From Priestia taiwanensis (GTDB lineage Bacteria; Bacillota; Bacilli; Bacillales; Bacillaceae_G): a DNA stretch of 64,000 bases. Numbering within the stretch: position 1 is the stretch's first letter; each line of letters opens with the position of its first letter. The stretch spans positions 1,999,160 through 2,063,159 of the forward strand of contig NZ_BMFK01000001.1 of assembly GCF_014638355.1 (NCBI RefSeq), given 5' to 3'. The notes beneath the pieces were generated by a model. That model did no database searches and was not told the origin of the DNA. It saw only the letters and a list, made by a program, of their open reading frames with translations. Of the stretch, positions 16,509-25,131 are shown piece by piece. A program made the translations under genes and the position numbers.

Positions 16509-17444
16509 TTATTCTTTCCCACACGCATAACAACGCTTGTCCGTATCATTCTCTCCGTACACGCGTATTTCTTTTTCCAGACCGCACTCGCTACAGGTCG
16601 TAAGCTCCATTTGCGGCAACACACCTGACTCAGCTAACGGCACCCACTCATCTTCATATAATTTCTTCGTCATGCCATAATCAATGAAAACAAGCTTGTT
16701 ATGTATATCTAATCCATAGTTACTACTATCTTTTAAATCAAAGCTATCAAACTTCTCATCTAATATACGATATACTTCTTCATAATGAGGTGGCAATAAT
16801 GCCTGATCGTTCTCTATATCAATTTCGAAACATTGATTATTCCGAAGCTCTAGCTGTTCAACATATTGCTGAATTGTAATATTCTCATCTACATAATATG
16901 TTTTAGCAAACAGCTCACTTAGCCCAGCTTCGACCATCCACGTATATATTTCCAACTCGTTCAGTGATTGTTTGTAGCCAATTGGATGCTTATGTATTTT
17001 CACCACATACTTACCTACTCGGTACACTTTTCGCGTCGAACCTATACCAATGAAATTCCTATCTATACAATACATACGCCAGTTACTCGCTATATCTTCT
17101 ATCGTTCTTTGTTTCACCTTAATTGCGAGTGTCCCCCACTGCTTCTCTTGTTCTTTCGTATACACCTCGTATGTTCCGTCCAGCATTTCCTCCATCATCC
17201 AACCTTCACAGTCAAACAAAGAAAATGGGATTGCTTCATACATCTCTCGAAATGTGTTGTATTGGCATAGTTCAAGAACTTCCACCTCTAACGTTTCACC
17301 ATTCTCAGGAATTCTTGTAAACTCAATGACATCTCCTACGTTAATTTTTCGTCGCTTCTCATCGTATAATCGTACTTCATATACTTTTTTCCCTGTCTTT
17401 ATCGATTCAAATGGTTCTTCATATAACCCCATTGCATGCTTCAT
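16509..17444 (-). CDS. ASCH domain fused to kinase-like fold and zinc ribbon
   Basis: The protein has 311 residues. Residues 1 to about 110 are an ASCH domain (MKHAMGLYEEPFESI, EVRLYDEKRRKI, GDVIEFTR), a PUA-related RNA/nucleotide-binding fold. About 115-275 looks like a minimal aminoglycoside/protein-kinase-type fold: IGIGSTRKVYRVG resembles a glycine loop, YVVKIHKH has the likely ATP-binding Lys, and LDIHNKLVFIDYG resembles the metal-binding HxN/D..ID segment. The last 30 residues hold CxxC...CxxC (CSEC, CYAC). The ATG at 17444 follows GGGAGGGG. The fusion is uncommon to me; the target is unknown. Confidence 0.75.
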   Translation of the reverse strand: MKHAMGLYEEPFESIKTGKKVYEVRLYDEKRRKINVGDVIEFTRIPENGETLEVEVLELCQYNTFREMYEAIPFSLFDCEGWMMEEMLDGTYEVYTKEQEKQWGTLAIKVKQRTIEDIASNWRMYCIDRNFIGIGSTRKVYRVGKYVVKIHKHPIGYKQSLNELEIYTWMVEAGLSELFAKTYYVDENITIQQYVEQLELRNNQCFEIDIENDQALLPPHYEEVYRILDEKFDSFDLKDSSNYGLDIHNKLVFIDYGMTKKLYEDEWVPLAESGVLPQMELTTCSECGLEKEIRVYGENDTDKRCYACGKE

Positions 17445-17510
17445 TTCTTCCCCTCCCTTCATTCAGGATAATACAAACATAATTTTCCGACAATTAAATT
17501 GAACAAAAAA

Positions 17511-17530
17511 ACAACCTATTACTAGGTTGT
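17511..17530 (-). terminator. Terminator upstream of the ASCH gene
   Basis: ACAACCT-attact-AGGTTGT with TTTTTT on the minus strand. It ends the transcript of the small membrane gene at 17532. Confidence 0.65.
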
Positions 17531-17531
17531 C

Positions 17532-17813
17532 CTATCTTGCCATATTTTTCATCGGCATAACATGCATAAGCACAATAGCCAAACAAAGAATATAATGTGT
17601 ACTTACTATCAAGAAATCGCGCGTGATGAATGTCGTGATGACCTCTAACGAAACGGTTAGTAGCGAGAATAGAAGATATGTAACCCTTTCTCTCTCCGTC
17701 CATTTCTTTCTGTTCATTAATACAAAGATTAAACCAATAACCGAAAAAATCACACAAAATAAGAAAACAAATGTGCCTTTCAAATACCATTCACGCGGTT
17801 TCTGATGTTCCAT
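17532..17813 (-). CDS. Three-segment small membrane protein
   Basis: The protein has 93 residues starting MEHQKPREWYLKG, with about three hydrophobic segments (15-35, 45-66, 70-86). The start is ATG 17813 with GAAGGGG six bases upstream; the ORF can be extended to 17828 without support. There is no recognisable domain. It lies 50 bp downstream of the cREC gene and is possibly cotranscribed with it. Confidence 0.6.
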   Translation of the reverse strand: MEHQKPREWYLKGTFVFLFCVIFSVIGLIFVLMNRKKWTERERVTYLLFSLLTVSLEVITTFITRDFLIVSTHYILCLAIVLMHVMPMKNMAR

Positions 17814-17861
17814 TGCATACCCCTTCAAAAAAACAAATTGTATGAATATTCTACCATATAT

Positions 17862-18167
17862 TCATACTCTTCTCACTACAATTCTCCTATCTATTTGCCC
17901 ATTCTCCTTCGCAACACATAATCGTTCCTTCATCTTCATCACACCAATCACATCATCACTATGAAGATGAATTTCTTTCACATATAATCCTTCCTTACAA
18001 AACATCTCTACGAAATCAAATCCATTCAATCTACGAAAACCCATGTTGTAATCGAGGGATACAATATCCACTTCATTTGCTCGAATAAATGCCAATGCTT
18101 CTTCTACCGTGTGGGCGAGCATATACTTGTACGGGGCTGGTCTTGTATCATCCATGAAAATATTCAT
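17862..18167 (-). CDS. Cyclic-phosphate processing receiver (cREC) domain protein
   Basis: The protein has 101 residues and starts MNIFMDDTRPAPYKY, with DIVSLDYNMG in the middle and IHLHSDDVIGVMKM near the end. This is the stand-alone receiver-like domain predicted to process RNA or nucleotide cyclic phosphate ends. The usual acidic positions (DD, LD) are kept. It is the first gene of a leftward group with the small membrane protein and near the ASCH fusion. Confidence 0.7.
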   Translation of the reverse strand: MNIFMDDTRPAPYKYMLAHTVEEALAFIRANEVDIVSLDYNMGFRRLNGFDFVEMFCKEGLYVKEIHLHSDDVIGVMKMKERLCVAKENGQIDRRIVVRRV

Positions 18168-18315
18168 TCTTTTCTTCCTTTCTATATTGTGTCTATTTTG
18201 TCACTATTTCTTTACGAAAATCGTAACTTTCTAGTAGATGAATTGCAAGAATAGAGACAAGAGCGTAATGTTTGAAGTAGATATATTTACTTCATGAAAG
18301 AGGAGACTCACATCT

Positions 18316-19077
18316 ATGGAAGCTAAATCAATTGAGTATATTGAACATATTACAGAAAACAAAAAAAATATGTTGAAGCAAACTCCACTAGACTATTTTT
18401 TACGTGCTAGTTTCGCAGGTGCATTACTTGCCTTTGTATTCGTCATGTGCATTAAGTTTGCCCAGCCTTTTCACGCTGCAGGCTCAGAAGCGACGTATTT
18501 CGTTTACTCGTTATTTTTCGGGATTGCCCTTATTCTTGTTATTTTTGGAAATGCAGAACTATTTACGAGTAATACGATGTACTTCACCATCTCTACAATG
18601 CGTAAGAAAACAACGATTGGAGATACACTAAAAATATGGACTGCCTGCTATATTGGTAATTTCATAGGCGCTATTTTATTCGCTGTGATCTTCTATTATG
18701 CTGGTATTTTCGCAAATATCCCAGATAATCACTTCTTGCATAGCGTTGTAAATGGCAAATTATCCGCTGATACAATACAACTATTTTTCCGTGCTATTTT
18801 GTGTAACTGGATTGTTTGCTTAGCTTGTTTCTTACCGACTCGTATGCAAAGTGAAAGTGCGAAGATTATCACGATTTTCTTAACCGTACTTGTCTTTTTC
18901 TCAAGCGGGTATGAACACTCCGTCGCAAATATGGGACTATTTAGCATCGCTTTCTTCACATATGGTCTAGACGTAACGTCAACACTCCATAATTTAGTTC
19001 CTGTTACACTTGGGAATATTGTTGGTGGAATGGTATTTGTCGGCATGTTCTACGGATATTTAAATCGCAAAAAATAA
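18316..19077 (+). CDS. Formate/nitrite transporter (FNT) family channel
   Basis: The 253-residue protein has six membrane segments typical of FocA/NirC/YwcJ channels, including FGNAELFTSNTMYF and the LCNWIVCLACFLP segment. It moves small monovalent anions such as formate, nitrite or hydrosulfide; which one cannot be told. The start follows GAAAGAGGAG. It is a single-gene unit with a terminator shared with the convergent cydB-like gene. Confidence 0.88.
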   Translation: MEAKSIEYIEHITENKKNMLKQTPLDYFLRASFAGALLAFVFVMCIKFAQPFHAAGSEATYFVYSLFFGIALILVIFGNAELFTSNTMYFTISTMRKKTTIGDTLKIWTACYIGNFIGAILFAVIFYYAGIFANIPDNHFLHSVVNGKLSADTIQLFFRAILCNWIVCLACFLPTRMQSESAKIITIFLTVLVFFSSGYEHSVANMGLFSIAFFTYGLDVTSTLHNLVPVTLGNIVGGMVFVGMFYGYLNRKK

Positions 19078-19106
19078 AGCGAGTACACATGTACTCGCTT
19101 TTTTTA
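19076..19106. terminator. Terminator between FNT and CydB-like genes
   Basis: AAAGCGAGTAC-acat-GTACTCGCTTT followed by T's. Confidence 0.9.
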
Positions 19107-20105
19107 TACCTCTTCTTCCAGATGATTCACCGGAAAGAAGAATGATTTAATTAACATATAGAAAGGTGGAATCATAATAATGCTTCCTAGAACAAAAATA
19201 ATGCATAGTGCAATGTTAGCAATGCTATTGCTTATTGCAGAATCAACGGTAATGAACGGCTCTAAAATATACGGAAGATGCCCGATACCATATCCGAAAA
19301 AGGCGAATAAGAATTGGAACATTACGCACAAGAATGCTGTACCGTACTTCTTCTTTTGATAAATAAGGAACGTTGCAATAAGGAAGAAGAAAAAGGAAAT
19401 TGCAAAGACCCACCACATATCCAACATTTTCTCGTAATGACGAAGGTTATGCCCTTTTAATGCAATAAATACCCCACCACTCGCCACTAATGTCGGCAAA
19501 CTCCAGAACAACGCAAACTTTCGTAACGTCACAAGAGACACACTATCATTCGCACGTGATGCATAATACGTTAAAAACGTCGCACTAATAAAGAGTACGG
19601 AAACAATCGCAAGGAACACAACACTCCATGAATAGGAGCTCGTTAATAATTCCTTTGCTAGAAAAATAACTTCTGTCCCTTCCTCGATAAGAAAGCCACC
19701 TTCTGATACGGTCAACATTGTCGACAACGAAGCTGGAATAAGTAGCCCCGTTAATGCGTACACAAATAAGTAACTTTTACTTTCTCTCGAACCGTACGCC
19801 TCAAACGCATAGAACGAACCACGCACCGCAAGCAATACGAATGACACAATCCCTGGAATAAGAAGTGCTGTTCCATAGTAATACACCGTTTCCGGGAACA
19901 ATGCCACAATTCCGACAATAAAGAAGATGAAGAAAATATTCGTCACTTCCCATACAGGTGACAAGTAATCACCCATTAATGTAACTAAACGTCCTTCTTT
20001 CTTCTGCCACCTCGCATAATATGCATAAAATCCTGCCCCGAAGTCAATCGACGCAATGATTACATAGCCGTATAACAATATCCACAATACAGCAAGACCT
20101 ATCAA
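19104..20105 (-). CDS. Cytochrome bd-type oxidase subunit II, orphan
   Basis: The protein has 333 residues and about eight to nine membrane segments. IIASIDFGAGFYAYYAR and WEVTNIFFIFF fit CydB/YthB-like proteins. CydB pairs with the haem-carrying CydA, which is normally the gene immediately upstream. Here the upstream DNA holds only a terminator and a broken DUF3139 gene, so subunit I is missing or elsewhere. The best start is a TTG at 20103-20105, ten bases after AAGGAG. It ends at the terminator shared with the FNT gene. Confidence 0.8.
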   Translation of the reverse strand: MIGLAVLWILLYGYVIIASIDFGAGFYAYYARWQKKEGRLVTLMGDYLSPVWEVTNIFFIFFIVGIVALFPETVYYYGTALLIPGIVSFVLLAVRGSFYAFEAYGSRESKSYLFVYALTGLLIPASLSTMLTVSEGGFLIEEGTEVIFLAKELLTSSYSWSVVFLAIVSVLFISATFLTYYASRANDSVSLVTLRKFALFWSLPTLVASGGVFIALKGHNLRHYEKMLDMWWVFAISFFFFLIATFLIYQKKKYGTAFLCVMFQFLFAFFGYGIGHLPYILEPFITVDSAISNSIANIALCIIFVLGSIIMIPPFYMLIKSFFFPVNHLEEEV

Positions 20106-20147
20106 CTTTTTGCATCTCCTTTTTCCATTTACTCGTTTTTATACAAG

Positions 20148-20187
20148 AAAAAACAGCAGCCGTGATTTCCATTTCACAACTCCTGCT
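20148..20187 (-). terminator. Terminator upstream of the cydB-like gene
   Basis: On the minus strand AGCAG...GTGA...TCAC..CTGCT is followed by GTTTTTT. It would end the transcript of the DUF3139 remnant and isolates cydB from upstream genes. Confidence 0.6.
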
Positions 20188-20286
20188 ATCATTTATTTTT
20201 TTAACCTAATAACCACTATACATACAGTGTAAAGTAAATGCCAAATATAAAGCTCATATAAATGTGAACGTTATGTGTCGATTTGC

Positions 20287-20668
20287 TTATTTATTGCGTT
20301 CAAACAAAAATGATTTGTTACAATATTTCACTTCGTACTCTTTCATATCCATCTCCCTATCGATATGACTTACTCCAATATAGTAAAATGACAGGATTAT
20401 ATCACGTTTTACATACTTATAAAAATTAAGTAACCATCGGCTCGTCTTTGAACGTAATCTCTACCAATTGAACCTCTTTAAATAAATAATACGTATAATC
20501 TATATCTTCTATCTTGCTTTCTACTTGTGGATGTTGCTTGAAATAATAAGTAACCGATTTCTACATAGTCATTTTGCCCACAAATTTCACTGTATACACA
20601 ACAATAAGAATTACTACTATAAATACAACAAGCATTCGTTCTATTCATTAAGATGAATATACCCCTCA
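20287..20668 (-). pseudogene. Broken DUF3139-like gene
   Basis: Read in pieces, the minus strand gives a hydrophobic N-terminus (MLVVFIVVILIVVYTVKFVG), an in-frame TAG, then QHPQVESKIEDIDYTYYLFK, EVQLVEITFKDEPMVT and a stop. After a one-base shift it continues NFYKYVKRDIILSFYYIG... to a TAA at 20287. The VxITFKDEPxVTYxY pattern is typical of DUF3139 small membrane-anchored proteins. The likely original start ATG at 20666-20668 follows AGAAGGGAT but is in another frame. It has at least one stop and one or two frameshifts. Confidence 0.55.
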
Positions 20669-20833
20669 TATCCCTTCTAAACTTTCCACCATTATAACAG
20701 AATGAAAAAATACTTAGTGCAATATTTTAAAATCGACAAGGAATATTCATTTTTTTCTGAAATATATACTATAGATCATCTCAAGAGCTACAAAGCATCT
20801 TTGTATAAATAACAAATTGGAGGTAATACATAT

Positions 20834-21592
20834 ATGTTTCGTTCTTATAGTACACTTTGTACCGAAATTTATGATTTAACTAAGCCTGTAGGACATTCGT
20901 TGGGTGGCGACATCGAATATTACAAGGAACGCCTAGCTGGATGCGAAGGTCGTGTATTAGAGGCTGCGGTTGGTTCTGGTCGCATGATGATTCCACTCCT
21001 TGAAGCAGGCTATACAGTTGATGGTATCGATTCCTCTTCTGAAATGTTAACTTCTTGTCGTACACGCTGTGAAAAACGGGGATTAACCCCTCATTTATAT
21101 GAAGCAACTCTACAACACTTCTCATTACCATTTCACTATGAAGCAATTATTGTTCCGACTGGGTCTTTCTGTTTACTTGATACATATGAAGAAGCACTCG
21201 ATGCACTGCAATGTTTTCATACACATCTCGCGCCAGGTGGACGTTTATTAGTAGATCTTCTCTTACCGTACGACTGGAAGACCGGAGACATCACAACATC
21301 CACTTACCAATTACCAAATGGAGACGGAATTATACTAGAAAATAAATCAATTGAAATGGACTGGCTCCATCAACGGACTGTGTCTTACTTGAAGTATGAA
21401 AAATGGTGCGATGGATCATTAGTCCAAACAGAATTACAACGCTTTGCACTTCGATGGTATGGAATAGAAGAATTCAAACTCATTCTTAAGAAAGTAGGCT
21501 TCACCAATATTACATGCTCTGCTGATTACATATATGGACAAGAACCGTCACGTGGGGATCAAATAATAACATATGAAGCCGTACGAAAATAA
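20834..21592 (+). CDS. Class I SAM-dependent methyltransferase
   Basis: The protein has 252 residues. SAM-binding motif I is VLEAAVGSGRMMIPLLEAG at about 41-59, followed by VDGIDSSSEML (acidic end of beta 2) and LAPGGRLLVDLLLPYDW (motif III region). The substrate is unknown. The start has GGAGG at nine bases. It is a single-gene unit between a promoterless-looking AT-rich stretch and a terminator. Confidence 0.88.
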   Translation: MFRSYSTLCTEIYDLTKPVGHSLGGDIEYYKERLAGCEGRVLEAAVGSGRMMIPLLEAGYTVDGIDSSSEMLTSCRTRCEKRGLTPHLYEATLQHFSLPFHYEAIIVPTGSFCLLDTYEEALDALQCFHTHLAPGGRLLVDLLLPYDWKTGDITTSTYQLPNGDGIILENKSIEMDWLHQRTVSYLKYEKWCDGSLVQTELQRFALRWYGIEEFKLILKKVGFTNITCSADYIYGQEPSRGDQIITYEAVRK

Positions 21593-21597
21593 AATTG

Positions 21598-21630
21598 GAA
21601 GCTGTTGCATTGAGATTGCAACAGCTTCTT
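21598..21630 (+). terminator. Methyltransferase gene terminator
   Basis: GAAGCTGTTGCA-ttgagat-TGCAACAGCTTC, then a T-rich tail. Confidence 0.8.
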
Positions 21631-21699
21631 ATCTTGTTATTCTCCTTGATACTTTGCAGTCCATTTCAAGCTTTATCACTCGAAACAGTATATAAAAAG

Positions 21700-21725
21700 A
21701 AAAACACTCGTATTCACGAGTGTTT
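21700..21725 (-). terminator. Terminator of the sulfate assimilation operon
   Basis: AAACACTCGT-attc-ACGAGTGTTT overlaps the sirB stop. On the minus strand it is followed by TTTTTCTTTTT. Confidence 0.8.
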
Positions 21726-22472
21726 CACTAATCCTTCTTCCTCCATTCGATACAAGCCATTTCTCGCTTCTTCTGCTCTATCAATCAAAATCTGCTGTAA
21801 TGCAGGGTGATAGCCTAAATACTGACATAACGTGACATTCTCGTATTGACGTACTTCGCGTTCCATCCCGTTCATAAGTAAACCAGTAAATAATAAATAC
21901 GGGACGACAATGACATGTTTCTCCGTGCTTACGAGTTCTGCTAATTTCTCTTCAAAGCGCGGTGTCGCTGCTGCTAAGTAGCACGTATCAACACGTGTAT
22001 ACATACCATATTTCTCGAGCATCCATGCAATCTCTTCTAAATCATGCTTCACGTCTGCATCACTACTACCTCGCCCTACTAATAAAACAGTCGCACCTTC
22101 GGGCGGCACAGTTTCTGCATGAATACGTTCCTCTAAAATTGGAATAATCGTTTCGTGTACACCAAATGGTCGGCCATATGTCATCGTAATCTGTTGATAC
22201 TTCCGCCATACGTGATGTAGTTCCTCTGGAATATCTTTCTTTGCGTGAACAGCTGTTAAAAGCAAGACAGGAACAACAGCAATACTTGTTGCGCCTTGCC
22301 TTACACATGCCGCTACACCTTGTTCAATCGATGGCTCGGCTAGTTCAAGAAAGCATATTTCTTTAATCGGCACATGCCCCATAGAAGCAATACTCGTTTC
22401 AACAAATGATTTTGCTTGTTCACATGCTTTTTTCACACGGCTGCCGTGGCAGACGAATAAGACTGCTTCCAT
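21714..22472 (-). CDS. sirB: Sirohydrochlorin ferrochelatase
   Basis: The 252-residue CbiX/SirB-type chelatase inserts iron into sirohydrochlorin to make sirohaem for the sulfite reductase in this operon. The metal-binding histidines are His9 (CHGSR) and His76 (AVHAKKDIP). It has the duplicated two-domain form seen in Bacillus. It abuts cobA with no gap. It is the last gene of the operon; a precorrin-2 dehydrogenase gene, often next, is not present here. Confidence 0.92.
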   Translation of the reverse strand: MEAVLFVCHGSRVKKACEQAKSFVETSIASMGHVPIKEICFLELAEPSIEQGVAACVRQGATSIAVVPVLLLTAVHAKKDIPEELHHVWRKYQQITMTYGRPFGVHETIIPILEERIHAETVPPEGATVLLVGRGSSDADVKHDLEEIAWMLEKYGMYTRVDTCYLAAATPRFEEKLAELVSTEKHVIVVPYLLFTGLLMNGMEREVRQYENVTLCQYLGYHPALQQILIDRAEEARNGLYRMEEEGLVKHS

Positions 22473-23243
22473 TTATAACGCCTCGCTCATCCGAACAAGT
22501 TCCTTCGCTTCATACCATTGTAACTTTTCACGAAGATTTACAACTTCCCCAACGACAATCATACTTGGATTCGTTACCTCATTTTCCGCTACTACTTGCA
22601 CAATAGTCGCAAGTGTTCCTGTTACCGTGCGTTGGTCATCTAATGTGCCCCACTGAATAAGCGCAACTGGTGTTTGTGGGTGCTTACCGTATTTCGTTAA
22701 TTGGTCAACGATATACGGCAAATTGCTAACTCCCATATAAATAGCGAGTGTATCCACGCCAGATGCGAGTGCTTCCCAGTTCGTCGTATCTTCTTTTCCT
22801 TTACGGCGATGACCTGTTACAACAGCAAAGCTCGCACTAAGGTCGCGGTGGGTTACTGGTATACCAGCATAGGCAGGTGCTGCAATGCCCGATGTGATGC
22901 CAGGTACGATTTCAAACGGAATATTGTGCTTCGCTAAGCTCTCTGCTTCCTCGCCACCACGACCGAAGATGAATGGATCCCCACCCTTTAAACGAACAAC
23001 GACCTTTCCTTTTTTCGCATGTTTCATAAGGAAATGATTAATTGTTTCTTGTTGCATCGTGTGATAGTTTGGCAACTTACCACAGTAAATCAAGTCCGCT
23101 CCTTCTTTCGCATGCGATAACAATTGTTCATTCACTAAACGATCGTATAAGATGACATCTGCTTGCTGAATACACGTTAGTCCCTTCACCGTAATTAACT
23201 CTGGATCACCCGGTCCTGCCCCTACTAAATATACCTTCCCCAT
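22473..23243 (-). CDS. cobA: Uroporphyrinogen-III C-methyltransferase
   Basis: This 256-residue SUMT transfers two methyls from SAM to uroporphyrinogen III, giving precorrin-2. Family motifs are VYLVGAGPGDPELITVKG at the start, VVRLKGGDPFIFGRGGEE, and GITSGIAAPAYAGIPVTHR. It supplies the sirohaem branch together with SirB. It is tightly packed in the sulfate operon, with 13 bp to the DUF3906 gene. Confidence 0.95.
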   Translation of the reverse strand: MGKVYLVGAGPGDPELITVKGLTCIQQADVILYDRLVNEQLLSHAKEGADLIYCGKLPNYHTMQQETINHFLMKHAKKGKVVVRLKGGDPFIFGRGGEEAESLAKHNIPFEIVPGITSGIAAPAYAGIPVTHRDLSASFAVVTGHRRKGKEDTTNWEALASGVDTLAIYMGVSNLPYIVDQLTKYGKHPQTPVALIQWGTLDDQRTVTGTLATIVQVVAENEVTNPSMIVVGEVVNLREKLQWYEAKELVRMSEAL

Positions 23244-23256
23244 CCGTATTCACTCC

Positions 23257-23478
23257 CTATTTCTCTAAAATGGTTTCTTTCTCATGCAAAACAAATCCGT
23301 TCCCTTTACGAATTTTCTTCTTCTCAAACAACGTAATTTCTTGTACATCTGGATATTTCAAAAAGTATTTTTCTAACTCTACATCAACTAATTTAAATGC
23401 TTGTTCATCGTCACTTGCCGCAATCACAACGTGAATAACGTCTTCATTCGTGACAACTTCAAAACGATATAAATCCAT
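23257..23478 (-). CDS. DUF3906-type small protein
   Basis: The 73-residue protein begins MDLYRFEVVTNEDVIHVVIA, with a predicted mixed alpha/beta fold and a Lys/Glu-rich end. I recognise it as the small protein found between sulfite reductase and SUMT genes in Bacillus sulfate operons. Its function is unknown; the position suggests an accessory role in sulfite reduction or sirohaem handling. It lies 12 bp after the reductase. Confidence 0.8.
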   Translation of the reverse strand: MDLYRFEVVTNEDVIHVVIAASDDEQAFKLVDVELEKYFLKYPDVQEITLFEKKKIRKGNGFVLHEKETILEK

Positions 23479-23490
23479 GTTTCTTCCCCC

Positions 23491-25119
23491 TTACGAAGCG
23501 TTCTCCACTAACTGTGCCAAGATTTCATCGAGCTTTGCTTGGAGTTCTTCCAGCCCAACTCTGCTAACAAATTCAAAGAATGTCTCCGCAGGTATTTTTT
23601 CGTCTTTGAAGTATGTTAATAATTCCAGTACGACCGTACCTAAGTCGTCCGCTGCAATTCTTCCTTTTAATTTCTCGTTGAATTTACCTCCATCAAGCAA
23701 CGTACCACCAACGTAAATTTCAAAGGCTTCTACCATGCCTTTCTCTTTCGTCTTCATCTTAATGCCTTGGAAACCAATATCAGCAATTTGGCGTTGACCG
23801 CATGAATTCGGGCAACCGACCATATGCATACGAACTGGTACATCAAGAACAATATTTTCATCTAGAAACTCCGCAATACGAAGCATTCTTCCTTTCGTTT
23901 CTGTTAATGCTAAGTTGCAGTACTCAATACCTGTGCACGATACAGAATAACCAACGAATGAATTCGGACGTTCTTTCAGACGATCAAAAATCGGCTCTTG
24001 CAAAATCCCATCCACATTCTCGTCTGGTACGTTTGGAATAATAACATTTTGAGAGTTACATGTGCGAATCGCACCGTTTCCGTATTTCTCTGCTACGCGT
24101 GCTAATTCAATTAACTCTGCTGAATTAAGGCGTCCTACTGGTACGTTAAAGCCGATATAATTCAGTCCAGGTTGTTTTTGTTTATGTGCACCGTAGAAGT
24201 AGCCTGCATTCCAACCAACTAACTCGTTCGTTCCTTTTGTCGGTAGTGGCCCTGTGTACTCTAGCACCTTCTCCGTAAACTTCTCAACACCCCAGTCCGC
24301 CACAAGGAACTTCAAGCGAGATAGATGACGCTTCTCACGATAACCGAAGTCACGGAAGATAGTTGTAATCGCAATTGCCACTTCTTTCAATCTCTCTGGA
24401 AGAACAAAGATATTCAGAGGTTGAGCTAAGAACGGACGGGATGATAGACCACCACCAACAATTGCATGGAATCCTACTTTTCTCTCTCCATCAATTTCTT
24501 TCGTTGCCGGTGTGAAAGACAGGCAGTTGATTTCCGCATTCGCTGCATTATGAATGTTACCGCTAATCGACAACTTGTATTTACGTGGTAAGTTCGAAAA
24601 TTCTTCATTGTTCTCGAAGTAATCATTCACTTCTTGTACAAGCTCTGTCGTATCGTATAACTCATTTGGATCAATACCAGCAAGTGGATTTCCTACGATT
24701 GCACGCGTAATATCACCGCATGCTCCTGAGGATGATAAGCCCGCTTTGTCTAAACGGTCTAATATATCTGGAACTTGCTCAATTGTTAACCAGTGGAACT
24801 GGATTGCTTGACGTGTTGTAATGTCGATTACATCACGTCCATAGTCACGAGCAATTTCTGCAAGCGCAATTGCTTGTTCATTCGTCATTAAGCCAGATGT
24901 TACTTTCACACGCATCATGAAGTAGCCCGCTTCTTTCGGACGTTGTAAATAAAGCCCTGCCCATTTGAACATATCCCACTGTTCTTTCGGAATGGAATCA
25001 AATCCATTTGCTGCATAATACGGAATATCATTAAAGATTTGCAGTCCGTCTTTCTCTAATTTCATTACTTCTGTCTTATTTAACTTCGGATTATCTTTCC
25101 AAAACTTATCGTATGCCAT
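23491..25119 (-). CDS. Sirohaem-dependent sulfite (nitrite/sulfite) reductase
   Basis: The protein has 542 residues. The duplicated reductase architecture ends with the 4Fe-4S/sirohaem ligands in CTGIEYC and GCPNSCGQ. It is the single-subunit, ferredoxin-type form, not CysIJ. In this operon it reduces sulfite to sulfide with six electrons. Assimilatory nitrite reductases share the fold, but the neighbours point to sulfite. It is followed by DUF3906, cobA and sirB, which supply sirohaem. Confidence 0.92.
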   Translation of the reverse strand: MAYDKFWKDNPKLNKTEVMKLEKDGLQIFNDIPYYAANGFDSIPKEQWDMFKWAGLYLQRPKEAGYFMMRVKVTSGLMTNEQAIALAEIARDYGRDVIDITTRQAIQFHWLTIEQVPDILDRLDKAGLSSSGACGDITRAIVGNPLAGIDPNELYDTTELVQEVNDYFENNEEFSNLPRKYKLSISGNIHNAANAEINCLSFTPATKEIDGERKVGFHAIVGGGLSSRPFLAQPLNIFVLPERLKEVAIAITTIFRDFGYREKRHLSRLKFLVADWGVEKFTEKVLEYTGPLPTKGTNELVGWNAGYFYGAHKQKQPGLNYIGFNVPVGRLNSAELIELARVAEKYGNGAIRTCNSQNVIIPNVPDENVDGILQEPIFDRLKERPNSFVGYSVSCTGIEYCNLALTETKGRMLRIAEFLDENIVLDVPVRMHMVGCPNSCGQRQIADIGFQGIKMKTKEKGMVEAFEIYVGGTLLDGGKFNEKLKGRIAADDLGTVVLELLTYFKDEKIPAETFFEFVSRVGLEELQAKLDEILAQLVENAS

Positions 25120-25131
25120 CTTACTTCCCCC

